Part shown: positions 7,555-15,982 of the stretch, piece after piece
How the letters are laid out: every line of letters begins with the position of its first letter
Numbering within the stretch: position 1 is the first letter of the stretch
From: Deltaproteobacteria bacterium
Lineage (GTDB): Bacteria > Desulfobacterota > JAFDED01
Direction of reading: 5' to 3'
NCBI GenBank assembly: GCA_019310535.1
Contig: JAFDED010000017.1
Coordinates: 1-64,000 of the forward strand
Length of the DNA stretch: 64,000 bases
The notes under the pieces: generated by a model
What the model was told of the DNA's origin: nothing
Database searches by the model: none
Seen by the model: the letters and a program-made list of their open reading frames with translations, nothing else
Translations under genes and position numbers: made by a program

Positions 7555-10074
7555 ATGAAATTTTCTCTGCGCTGGCTTGGTGAATATGTGGATATTGAAG
7601 ATGTGCCCGTGGAGCACCTGGCATCGCGCCTGACCAATGCCGGGCTGGAGGTGGAATCCATCGAGACCATCGGGGAGTTCTGGGATCGGGATAAGGTCCT
7701 CATCGGCGAAATGGTGGAGGTGCGGCCCCATCCCAACGCCGACCGCCTCTGCCTGGCCACGGTCAATTACGGCAGGGAGGAACCCATCACGGTGGTCTGC
7801 GGCGCGCCTAACGCCCTGGTCTATAGAGACCGTGTCATGGATCGCCTGCCCAGGGTCGCGCTTGCGCTGGAAGGGGCCCGGCTGATCGATGCATACAATG
7901 AGGAGCGGCCTCTCACGGTGTTGAAACCGGCCACCATCCGCGGCGTCCGGTCCCACGGCATGGTCTGCTCCGAGCGCGAGCTGGGCCTCGGTGACGCCCA
8001 CGAGGGCATCATCTACCTGCCTGACGACGCACCCGTGGGAGCACCGTTGCAGGATTACCTGGGGGACGCGCTGATCGAGTTCGACATCAAAGGGGGATTC
8101 GGACATCTCCAGTGCGCTTACGGCATCGCCAGGGAACTGGCCGCCCTGCTGGACCGCCCCCTGAAGCGCGACATTTTTGGCGTGCTGAAGCGGAATCCGC
8201 CCCGGGAGATCGCCATAAACACCCAGTTTCTCGAGCTGGCCATTGATGACCCCGACCTGTGCGCGCGATACACGGGATTTCTCATCGAGGGGGTCAAAAT
8301 AGGGCCTGCTCCGTTCTGGATGCAGCGGCGCCTGACCATGTACGGCATGCGCCCCATCAACGTCATAGTGGACATCACCAACTACGTGATGCTGGAGATG
8401 GGGCAGCCTCTCCACGCATTCGATTATTGGAAGCTCCGCGCCCGGCCTGGCGGGGATAAACCGGCCATCATCGTTCGCCGCGCCCGGCCGGGTGAAACCA
8501 TCCAGACCCTGGACGGGGTGGAGCGTCTCCTGGACAAAGAAATGCTCCTTATCACCGATGGGGGAGGCCCGGTGGCCGTGGCAGGTGTCATGGGAGGGCT
8601 GGAAAGTGAGGTGAACGAAAAGACCACCGATATCCTGCTTGAGTCGGCCAATTTCAACTTTCTCAACATCCGGCGGACCACCCAGATGTTGAAGCTGCCC
8701 AGCGAGGCCTCGGCGCGATTCGGCAAGGGTATCGACCCGGACCTGGCCATCCACGCCGGAGCGCGTGCGGCATATCTCATGGCCCAACTGGCCGGGGGCA
8801 AAGTCCACCCGTCGGTGGGAGATATCTATCCGGGCCGGAGGGAACACACTGTCCTGGAGCTGTCATCCCGGGAAGTATCCCGGATACTGGGCGTGGATAT
8901 CCCTGTCCAGGAGTCGATCCGCATCCTCCGATCGCTGGAGTTCGCAGTCGAGCAGGAGAGGGAAGGAACCCTTCGGGTCTCGGTCCCGGGGCATAGACTG
9001 GACGTAACGCGGCCCGTGGACCTGGTGGAAGAAATCGGCCGTATCTGGGGATATGACCGCATGCCCTCCACCCTCATGCAGGACGAACTGCCGCCCCAGA
9101 GGCGGAATCTCCGGCTGGAGGGCCGGGAGGCGCTGCGCGACCTCCTGGCGGGATGCGGCCTGGACGAGGTCATCACGTATTCCCTCATCAACATCCAGGA
9201 CGAGTGCCGTCTCATCCCCGGCAACCCGGCTCCCGACCCTCGGCAGTATGTAGCCGTCCGCAATCCCCTTTCCGCCGAGAGGGTTCATCTGCGTCGCACG
9301 CTTCTGCCGGGCCTCATCCACACCGCGCGGGAAAACCTCCGTTTCACGGAACGGGTGGCGATCTTCGAGATCGGCAGCGTCTACTGGCCCCGACACGGGG
9401 AGCGGCTTCCTGATGAACCCTTCCACCTCGGCCTCTTGATGGTGGGACCCCGGGATGTTCGGACATGGCTGCCCTCGCAGCACGGGCACACGATGGATTT
9501 TTTCGACATGAAAGGTCTGGTGGAGACGATAGTGGACCGAATAGGCATGGCGGGGGCCGTCTGGGAAAAGAGCACACATCCTGCACTTCATCCAGGCCGC
9601 GCCGCACAGGTAAGCAATGATCAGGGTGTGGGGGGGCACCTGGGAGAGCTCTCTCCCGCTGTCAGCAATGCCTTCGACCTTCCCGATAGGACGGTGGTCG
9701 TCGCGGAGTTCAACCTGGAGCTGCTCCTGCGCCACTGGGGCCATGCCAAACCCATGGCTCGCTTCTCCAACCAGCCCCCCATATTCGAGGACCTCGCAGT
9801 GGTTGTTGACGCCGCCGTCCCTGCGGCCCGAGTGGTACAGGGGATACGCGAAGCCGGCGGCGAGCTGCTTCAGAAAATAGAACTTTTTGATATGTACCGG
9901 GGACCCCAACTGGAGAAAGGCCGAAAAAGCCTCGCCTTTGCCCTGACATACCAATCCATGGACCGGACACTGAAAGATGAGGAAGCAGCACAGATCCGTC
10001 AGCGCATTCTCCGTCATCTCGAAAAAGAACTGGGAGCCGTCCTGCGGGGGCCTGGGGTGGCACCTCCACGATGA
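7555..10074 (+). CDS. pheT: Phenylalanine--tRNA ligase beta subunit
   Basis: Beta subunit of phenylalanyl-tRNA synthetase, 839 residues, slightly longer than the common ~800. Domains in order: N-terminal KFSLRWLGEYVDI, tRNA-binding OB fold (about 40-155), B3/4 editing domain (about 210-390, with QPLHAFDYWKL), B5 domain (about 405-480), catalytic-like core, and a C-terminal FDX-ACB anticodon-binding domain (from about 745, FSNQPPIFEDLAVVVD). It begins 57 bases after the HicB-like gene. No ihfA or merR gene follows, unlike in many proteobacteria. Confidence 0.97.
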   Translation: MKFSLRWLGEYVDIEDVPVEHLASRLTNAGLEVESIETIGEFWDRDKVLIGEMVEVRPHPNADRLCLATVNYGREEPITVVCGAPNALVYRDRVMDRLPRVALALEGARLIDAYNEERPLTVLKPATIRGVRSHGMVCSERELGLGDAHEGIIYLPDDAPVGAPLQDYLGDALIEFDIKGGFGHLQCAYGIARELAALLDRPLKRDIFGVLKRNPPREIAINTQFLELAIDDPDLCARYTGFLIEGVKIGPAPFWMQRRLTMYGMRPINVIVDITNYVMLEMGQPLHAFDYWKLRARPGGDKPAIIVRRARPGETIQTLDGVERLLDKEMLLITDGGGPVAVAGVMGGLESEVNEKTTDILLESANFNFLNIRRTTQMLKLPSEASARFGKGIDPDLAIHAGARAAYLMAQLAGGKVHPSVGDIYPGRREHTVLELSSREVSRILGVDIPVQESIRILRSLEFAVEQEREGTLRVSVPGHRLDVTRPVDLVEEIGRIWGYDRMPSTLMQDELPPQRRNLRLEGREALRDLLAGCGLDEVITYSLINIQDECRLIPGNPAPDPRQYVAVRNPLSAERVHLRRTLLPGLIHTARENLRFTERVAIFEIGSVYWPRHGERLPDEPFHLGLLMVGPRDVRTWLPSQHGHTMDFFDMKGLVETIVDRIGMAGAVWEKSTHPALHPGRAAQVSNDQGVGGHLGELSPAVSNAFDLPDRTVVVAEFNLELLLRHWGHAKPMARFSNQPPIFEDLAVVVDAAVPAARVVQGIREAGGELLQKIELFDMYRGPQLEKGRKSLAFALTYQSMDRTLKDEEAAQIRQRILRHLEKELGAVLRGPGVAPPR

Positions 10075-10219
10075 CCATCCCCCCCGGTGGCATATTGTTA
10101 AGTAGAGTCAAGGAGCAGGAGACAACGATCAGGGTTTGGCCCACCGCTGTTCCAGGATTTCCCCGTTGTGGCTCATTATCCGCATGCCGTTCATTTCATC
10201 ATCCCCCCTGGGGTAGCAC

Positions 10220-10249
10220 TTGACAAAACCAGTGATTTCCTAATAATGA
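10220..10249 (+). promoter_or_regulatory. Sigma-70-like promoter upstream of aminotransferase
   Basis: TTGACA followed 18 bases later by TAATGA, ending about 40 bases before the aminotransferase ATG, which has a strong AGAAGGAGG ribosome site. This separates the gene from the pheT operon. Confidence 0.5.
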
Positions 10250-10289
10250 TATTAAAACCAATCATGCCAAGAGAAGGAGGACAACCGAA

Positions 10290-11666
10290 ATGACCGAAAA
10301 CGCCGGTCAACTCACAGGGCTTTACAAAGAGGACGTGGAGCATTTGCTTCACCCGGTTACCCAGCTTAAGAATCATTTCCAGCAGGGACCGAGGATCCTG
10401 GAGAAGGGCGAAGGAATTTACGTTTTCGACCTGGATGGCAAACGATACATCGATGGGTTGTCCGGGCTGTGGAACGTCTGCATCGGGCATCACCGTCCCG
10501 AGATGGCCAAAGCCATTCAAGAGCAAGTAGAGAAGCTGGCCTTTAGTCCCACCTTTTTCGGATTCTCCAATATTCCGGCCATCAAACTGGCCGATAAACT
10601 GGCCGGCATAGTACCCGATGGTCTGACAAAAGTGCATTTTACCTCCGGAGGTGCCGAAACCAACGAGACCAACCTTAAGCTCGCCCGCTATTATCACAAG
10701 CTGATCGGCAAGCCAAATAAAACCAAGATCATATCGCGGCGTAAGGCTTACCATGGAATCTCCATGGGCGCCATGAGCGCGACGGGGATCGAGACCTACT
10801 GGAAGATGTTTGAGCCGATGGCCCCTGATTTCTTGCACATAGCCCCGCCTTATTGTTACCGCTGCGAGCTTCACCTGACCTATCCATCGTGCAACCTTGC
10901 ATGCGCCCGTCAGCTTCAGGAGGTCATCGACCGCGAGGGAAGGGACACGGTGGCAGCCTTCATCGGAGAGCTGATTCTCGGGGCCGGCGGCGTTATCGTG
11001 CCGCCTGATGATTACTGGCCGCTTATCCAGGATATATGTCTCCGTGAAGAAGTGCTTTTGATCATTGACGAGGTCATCACGGGCTTCGGGCGGACGGGGA
11101 AGTGGTTCTGCTGCGAGCATTACGGCCTTGAACCCCAAATGCTCTCCCTGGCCAAGGCCATCACCAGCGGGTACCTGCCTCTGGGCGCCGCCATGATCAA
11201 AGATGAAATTTACTCCGCCATGCTTGAACGCACCCCCACAGGAATGCCTTTTATGCACGGATTCACGTATAGCGGCCATCCCGTCGTGTGTGCGGCATCA
11301 CTTTGTAATCTTGGCATCATGGAACGAGAGGACCTCGTTGGCAACGCCGCGCGCACCGGGGCATACTTCCAGGAGCGGTTGAAAGAACTGGCACATCTCC
11401 CCATTGTTGGCGAGGTCCGGGGCAAGGGCCTCATCGCGGCGGTCGAGTTGGTGAGCGACAAGTCGAACCGCGATCCTTTCACTCCGCCCGGCTCAGGAGG
11501 GGCGGCGGTGGCACAACGGGCCTACGAGATGGGAATGATTTGCCGCGCCGCCGGCGACATCCTGGCCTTATCTCCGCCCCTGATCATCACCAAACAGCAG
11601 GTGGACGACATGGTGGAAATCCTGCGTCAGGCAATTGAGGATACGGTAAGGGAGTTGAAAAAATAA
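10290..11666 (+). CDS. Class III PLP-dependent aminotransferase (omega-amino acid type)
   Basis: Cytosolic aminotransferase that moves an amino group from an omega-amino acid or amine (taurine, beta-alanine, putrescine or similar) to a 2-oxo acid. Visible marks: SGGAETNETNLKLAR (cofactor phosphate region), YHG near the middle, IIDEVITGFGRTGKWF (aspartate contacting the pyridine nitrogen), and SLAKAITSGYLPLGA carrying the PLP lysine. The length of 458 residues is typical. The enzyme is upstream of a TctCBA importer, which may supply its substrate. The actual amine donor is not readable from the sequence. Confidence 0.88.
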   Translation: MTENAGQLTGLYKEDVEHLLHPVTQLKNHFQQGPRILEKGEGIYVFDLDGKRYIDGLSGLWNVCIGHHRPEMAKAIQEQVEKLAFSPTFFGFSNIPAIKLADKLAGIVPDGLTKVHFTSGGAETNETNLKLARYYHKLIGKPNKTKIISRRKAYHGISMGAMSATGIETYWKMFEPMAPDFLHIAPPYCYRCELHLTYPSCNLACARQLQEVIDREGRDTVAAFIGELILGAGGVIVPPDDYWPLIQDICLREEVLLIIDEVITGFGRTGKWFCCEHYGLEPQMLSLAKAITSGYLPLGAAMIKDEIYSAMLERTPTGMPFMHGFTYSGHPVVCAASLCNLGIMEREDLVGNAARTGAYFQERLKELAHLPIVGEVRGKGLIAAVELVSDKSNRDPFTPPGSGGAAVAQRAYEMGMICRAAGDILALSPPLIITKQQVDDMVEILRQAIEDTVRELKK

Positions 11667-11690
11667 TAGGATTATCCCATCAGGTCAGCA
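11664..11690 (+). repeat. Solo end sequence of the MITE-like repeat
   Basis: The bases just after the aminotransferase stop match the left terminus of the two ~370-bp elements (ATAGGAyTATCCyATCAGsTCAGCA). The similarity stops after about 25 bases. A small hairpin (CGCC-TAAA-GGCG followed by GGGTTTTT) lies downstream at about 11704-11721 and could terminate the aminotransferase transcript. The rest of 11667-12030 has no supported gene. Confidence 0.5.
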
Positions 11691-12030
11691 CGTAAACTAC
11701 TATCGCCTAAAGGCGAGGGTTTTTCTCCCATTCCCCGAGTGGGACAATAAGCTGTTGTTACTGCGTACGGACATGTCTACCAATCTTTCCTCGTAATTTT
11801 TGGGGGGGACTCCCCTTATTTTATCCTTGACATCCTAGATGAATGCGGTTTATAAAAAATCAACTTATCTTGTAGGGAATCAAGAAATAGGGAAGGAGAA
11901 ACAGAGGATTCATAGAGCGATCAATCCTGAGTTTGATGAGTTTTTTCCATCACAGGGGCCGAATCTTGACCCCACAGGAGGTATCAGTGGACAAACGGGA
12001 AAGAACTATTTTTCAGAAAGGAGGAGAGAC

Positions 12031-13011
12031 ATGAAAAGGATAGTTTCGGTACTGCTGGTGGGCCTGATGGCCGCCGCGCTTCTGGTTTCCACCGGAGCCG
12101 GTGTCATGGCCGCAGAGAAAAAGTACCCCAGCAAACAGATCAATTGGTTGATTTTCTCATCAGCCGGGGGTGGAACCGATATCTTCTCCAGGATGGCCGC
12201 GATCCGTCTGCGCCGCATCCTCAAGGTTCCCATTGTCATCAGCACCATGAGCGGCGGCTCGGGCTCAAGGATGATGAATTACATGCTTACCAAGCCGAGA
12301 GACGGTTACACCATCGGGTCCATTACCAATTCCGGTCTCGGTGCCATTGCCCGGGGAATGACCAAGGCAAAACTGAGCGATCTGACAGGCATTGTCCGGG
12401 GCTGTTACGATCCTCAATCTTTTGTTGTATCCAGCAAGGGGCGCTTCAAGACCATTCAGGAAGCTGTGGAATTCGGGAAGGCAAACCCCAAGAAGGTGAA
12501 ATTTGGAATCGCTCACATGGCCGGCGTTGATCATATAACCGTTTACGAGTTTGCCAAGGCCGCTGGCTTTAAACCGGAATACGTGCCCTTCAAAAGTGGA
12601 GGGGAGATTATCGTGGCCCTGCTGTCAGGGACAATTGACCTCGGTGTCCTGAATCCAAGCGAGTTCCTGGGACAGTACGATGCCGGAACAGTAAAACCCG
12701 TGGTCTTTCTGGTTCCAAAGCGCTTGAAGGACTTCCCCGATGTCCCCACCACCAAGGAACTTGGATGGGACGTGGAGCAGGCCACCTGGCGCGGCGTTTT
12801 CCTCATGTCAGGAACTCCCGAGCCTGTTGTGGAGGTCCTGGAGAAGGCCTTTTTGAAGTCCATGAAGCACAAGGTCTATCAAGATTATCTTAAAAACAAC
12901 TACATGGGGCCTGAGAGTGTAATGAACAGAAAGGATTGGGAGGCCTTCCTTCAAAAGGAATACCCCATCTGGGAAAACGCCATGAAGACGTTGGGATACA
13001 AGAAAAAATAA
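12031..13011 (+). CDS. tctC: Tripartite tricarboxylate transporter substrate-binding protein
   Basis: Periplasmic solute receptor of the TTT family (Bug/TctC). The signal peptide is visible (MKRIVSVLLVGLMAAALLVS...GVMAAE). After it come YPSKQINWLIFSSAGGGTDIFSR, the usual phosphate- or carboxylate-pinching loop, and the C-terminal KEYPIWENAMKTLGYKKK. The track ORF is extended upstream; ATG 12031 has an ideal AGGAGAGA ribosome site. It is followed by a strong hairpin and then tctB and tctA. The ligand is probably a carboxylate, but it cannot be specified. Confidence 0.9.
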   Translation: MKRIVSVLLVGLMAAALLVSTGAGVMAAEKKYPSKQINWLIFSSAGGGTDIFSRMAAIRLRRILKVPIVISTMSGGSGSRMMNYMLTKPRDGYTIGSITNSGLGAIARGMTKAKLSDLTGIVRGCYDPQSFVVSSKGRFKTIQEAVEFGKANPKKVKFGIAHMAGVDHITVYEFAKAAGFKPEYVPFKSGGEIIVALLSGTIDLGVLNPSEFLGQYDAGTVKPVVFLVPKRLKDFPDVPTTKELGWDVEQATWRGVFLMSGTPEPVVEVLEKAFLKSMKHKVYQDYLKNNYMGPESVMNRKDWEAFLQKEYPIWENAMKTLGYKKK

Positions 13012-13021
13012 AGGAAGAGGC

Positions 13022-13047
13022 GGGAACCCGGCCTCGCCCGGGTTCCC
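13022..13047 (+). terminator. Intercistronic hairpin after tctC
   Basis: A ten-base-pair stem (GGGAACCCGG/CCGGGTTCCC) with a six-base loop is followed by a T-rich stretch. It sits between tctC and tctB. It probably acts as a partial terminator or RNA stabiliser, so that the receptor is made in excess over the membrane parts. Confidence 0.65.
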
Positions 13048-13075
13048 CATTTTCATGTTTTGTGAGTCGTTGCCG

Positions 13076-13531
13076 ATGAATAAAGATCTTCGTATCGGTT
13101 TAGTATTACTGGTTATTTTCCTCATCCTTTTCGGCATCAGCTTTACGCTGCCGGTATCCGCCATGGCTGAAACACATACCAGTCCGGCCTTTTTCCCGCG
13201 CATTGTTCTTATCATCGCTCTGGGATTGACTTGTATTCTGATCATGAAAAATCTTTTTGTTAAAGAGGTCTCTTCAGGTAATAAAGGACTTACCAGAGAA
13301 CAGAGGGTGAGAACCCTGGGATCGATGGGCCTGGCCGTTCTTTACGGATTTGGCACTATTTTTATCGGAACCTTCGTCTCCATGTTTTTCTTGATCATAG
13401 CCATAATGTTCATGTGGGGGGTGCGCAATAAATTAGTCATACTGCTCAATGCTCTTTTAACCCCGGTTTTTGTTTATTATGTCTTTACTAAAATATTGCT
13501 GGTCCAGTTTCCATCGGGATTCTTGTTTTAA
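13076..13531 (+). CDS. tctB: TctB-family small membrane subunit
   Basis: Small integral membrane component of the TTT importer, 151 residues with four hydrophobic helices (for example IGLVLLVIFLILFGISFTL and MFFLIIAIMFMWGV). TctB proteins are poorly conserved, and the call rests on the helix pattern, size and place between tctC and tctA. I preferred the ATG at 13076 (MNKDLRIG) to the upstream ATG at 13055 because it starts nearer the first helix. Confidence 0.85.
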   Translation: MNKDLRIGLVLLVIFLILFGISFTLPVSAMAETHTSPAFFPRIVLIIALGLTCILIMKNLFVKEVSSGNKGLTREQRVRTLGSMGLAVLYGFGTIFIGTFVSMFFLIIAIMFMWGVRNKLVILLNALLTPVFVYYVFTKILLVQFPSGFLF

Positions 13532-13543
13532 AAAGAGGTTCCC

Positions 13544-15061
13544 ATGTTAGACCAATTGCTCCTCGGGATAAATACCATATTGCAGCCCTGGAACTTTCTT
13601 GCCATCCTGACAGGGGTTGTATCCGGGATTATCATCGGAGCTTTGCCTGGGTTGACGTCCACCATGGGAGTGGCCCTGCTCATCCCTTTCACCTATACCA
13701 TGGAACCGATCCCGGCCATCTGCATGCTGACTGCTCTTTACTGCGGGGGCACCTATGGCGGATCCATTTCAGCCATTCTGGTTCGCGCGCCGGGAACGCC
13801 CGCTGCCGCAGCCACCACGTTCGACGGCTATCCCCTGGCACAAAAGGGAATGGCGGGGAAAGCTCTGGGCATGGCTTGCATCAGTTCCAGCCTCGGTGGA
13901 TTGTTCAGCGTCATTGTGCTGATCTTGCTGGCGCCCTTTCTGGCCAATATCGCCATTAAATTCGGCCCACCCGAATATTTCGCCCTTGCGGTCTTTGGCC
14001 TCAGTATGATCAGCAGTCTCGGAGCCAAATCGGTCCTGAAAAACCTGATCGGTGGAACCATCGGCGTCTTTCTTGCCTGCGTCGGAATGGATGAATTCTC
14101 CGGATTCACTCGATACGATTTCGGCATCACTCACCTGATGGATGGAATCAGCTTTATCCCTGTTATGATCGGCCTGTTTGCAGCGGCAGAAGTTTTCAGG
14201 CAGGCAGAAATAGGGATGCACAAGATCGTGGTAGATAAAAAAATTACCGGCCTGTTACCTTCCTGGGAGGATATCAAGGAGGTCAAGGCCACCCTCGTGC
14301 GGTCATCCCTGATCGGCACCTTCATCGGAATATTGCCGGCGGAAGGCGGGACGGTGGCCTCATTTATCGGGTATAATGAAGCTAAACGTTTTTCCAAGCA
14401 TCCCGAAAAGTTCGGTACAGGGATTCTGGACGGAATAGCCGGGCCCGAAACCGCCAACAATGCCGCGACCGGGGGGGCTATGGTGCCGACCCTGGCTCTG
14501 GGGATCCCCGGAAGCGGCACCACGGCCGTTATACTTGGCGCCCTGCTGGTCCAGGGCCTGCGACCGGGACCCCTGCTCTTTATTCAAAACTCTAAGATAG
14601 TATACGCGATTTTTGCCGGGATGTTCGCCGCCAACCTTATCTTTCTCGTGCTCGGCCTTGTAGGCGCAAAACTATTTTCCCAGATCATAAGAATACCAAA
14701 TTATGTGCTGAATCCAATAATTCTCATCCTGTGCATTGTCGGCTCCTATGCCTTGAATAATAATATGGCCGATGTCTGGATTATGCTAGCTAGCGGCATT
14801 ATCGGATATAAAATGCGCGAGCATGGTTTCGCGGCTGCTCCCATTGTGCTGGGCCTGGTCCTGGGAGAGTTGATCGAGATTTCGCTCCGGCGTTCCCTGA
14901 TTGTTTTCGGAAACAATCCCTTTATCTTCTTCACACGGCCCTATTCGGCCCTGTTTATTGTTCTGACGGTTCTTGGCCTTCTTTCTCCCTGGATTCGCAA
15001 CCTTATTGAAAACAGAGGATTTAAAATACGAACTGCTGTCAACAAATCGGACACTAAATAA
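13544..15061 (+). CDS. tctA: TctA-family large membrane subunit
   Basis: Main transmembrane channel of the tripartite tricarboxylate transporter, about 500 residues with roughly ten to twelve helices. It has the family motifs GALPGLTSTMGVALLIPFTY and GGTYGGSISAILVRAPGTPA, repeated in weaker form in the second half (ILPAEGGTVASFIGYNEAKR, GIPGSGTTAVILGALLVQG), which shows the internal duplication known for this family. It begins twelve bases after tctB. The importer is driven by an ion gradient rather than ATP. Confidence 0.95.
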   Translation: MLDQLLLGINTILQPWNFLAILTGVVSGIIIGALPGLTSTMGVALLIPFTYTMEPIPAICMLTALYCGGTYGGSISAILVRAPGTPAAAATTFDGYPLAQKGMAGKALGMACISSSLGGLFSVIVLILLAPFLANIAIKFGPPEYFALAVFGLSMISSLGAKSVLKNLIGGTIGVFLACVGMDEFSGFTRYDFGITHLMDGISFIPVMIGLFAAAEVFRQAEIGMHKIVVDKKITGLLPSWEDIKEVKATLVRSSLIGTFIGILPAEGGTVASFIGYNEAKRFSKHPEKFGTGILDGIAGPETANNAATGGAMVPTLALGIPGSGTTAVILGALLVQGLRPGPLLFIQNSKIVYAIFAGMFAANLIFLVLGLVGAKLFSQIIRIPNYVLNPIILILCIVGSYALNNNMADVWIMLASGIIGYKMREHGFAAAPIVLGLVLGELIEISLRRSLIVFGNNPFIFFTRPYSALFIVLTVLGLLSPWIRNLIENRGFKIRTAVNKSDTK

Positions 15062-15379
15062 CAACTTTTAACATCACTGACTCAAGCCAGGTGTATCAGT
15101 TATAGTAAACCGCACGCAGAATAACTCAAGAATAGGCAAAAGTATTGTTTAGCCAAGTGCACTACGGCATACTGACAACTCTCCCGTAGAGGAATCCGCG
15201 TGTATGATTGCCGCCAATAATTTCTTCTGACATATATAGTAAATCAACTAAGGCATCGTTTTTTCCCCCTGAATTGTCTTCGATACCCCTGTAAAGAAAA
15301 AAATACAATGCAGGGCGCGGAATCAGAGGAATGAGCGGGTCTGTTTGTACAATGTCAAAAATACCAAGACAGGAATCGA
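15062..15379 (+). other. Gene-free stretch before the redox module
   Basis: About 320 A/T-rich bases with no supported gene, repeat or clear promoter. It likely contains the transcription start of the redox module. Confidence 0.6.
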
Positions 15380-15928
15380 GTGATTGTTATGAAAGTAATA
15401 GGAGTTCATCTGGATCGTTGCACAGGCTGCAAGACCTGTGAACTGTACTGTGCCGTCGAGAGGGGAAGCGTTGGAAAGACGCTTTTTAAAGCCGTTCAGG
15501 AATCACCAGCGCCACAGCCGCGTGTTCGCGTGGAAGGGAGTAATGACGCACCGCTTCCCTTCCAGTGTCGCCACTGCCTCCAGGCACCGTGCCTGAACGC
15601 GTGCCTCACCGGCGCCCTGGTCCGCGACCCGGAGACAAATATGGTGGTCGTTCATGAGGACCGCTGTATTGCATGCTGGACCTGCACCATGTACTGTCCC
15701 TACGGTGTTATTTTCCCGTGGCCGCAGAGGGAAATGGCACTCAAGTGCGACCGGTGTGCCTATATGGAAAGCCCTGTTTGTGTCGATGTTTGCCCCGCGA
15801 ATGCTTTGGAGTTGGTGGAAGTGAATGACTTCGACGAAATGTTTCGTGAAAGAAGGCAGGAAATTAGCAACAATCTGACTTCCGGGGATGAAAAAAAGGG
15901 ATTGCTCTTGCTGGATCTCGTTCGGTAA
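15380..15928 (+). CDS. CooF-like four-cluster polyferredoxin
   Basis: Iron-sulfur electron carrier with sixteen cysteines in four motifs: CTGCKTCELYC, CRHCLQAPCLNAC, CIACWTCTMYC and CDRCAYMESPVCVDVC. This is the arrangement of CooF, HycB and related subunits that carry four [4Fe-4S] clusters. No signal peptide or Tat motif is present, so it is cytoplasmic. The GTG at 15380 has AGGA five bases upstream; an ATG at 15389 is the alternative. It opens a same-strand module with a CooS-like protein and a flavin oxidoreductase, the classic company of CooF, so it likely shuttles electrons between them. Confidence 0.85.
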   Translation: MIVMKVIGVHLDRCTGCKTCELYCAVERGSVGKTLFKAVQESPAPQPRVRVEGSNDAPLPFQCRHCLQAPCLNACLTGALVRDPETNMVVVHEDRCIACWTCTMYCPYGVIFPWPQREMALKCDRCAYMESPVCVDVCPANALELVEVNDFDEMFRERRQEISNNLTSGDEKKGLLLLDLVR

Positions 15929-15982
15929 ACTCTTAACTCACATTTCTTCACTTTAAGCAACAATGTAGGAGTAGATAAGTCC

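Noticed and set aside
10129-10194. 21-codon minus-strand ORF with a G-rich ribosome-like site after pheT
   Set aside because: Too short, no family features, and not clearly linked to any gene.
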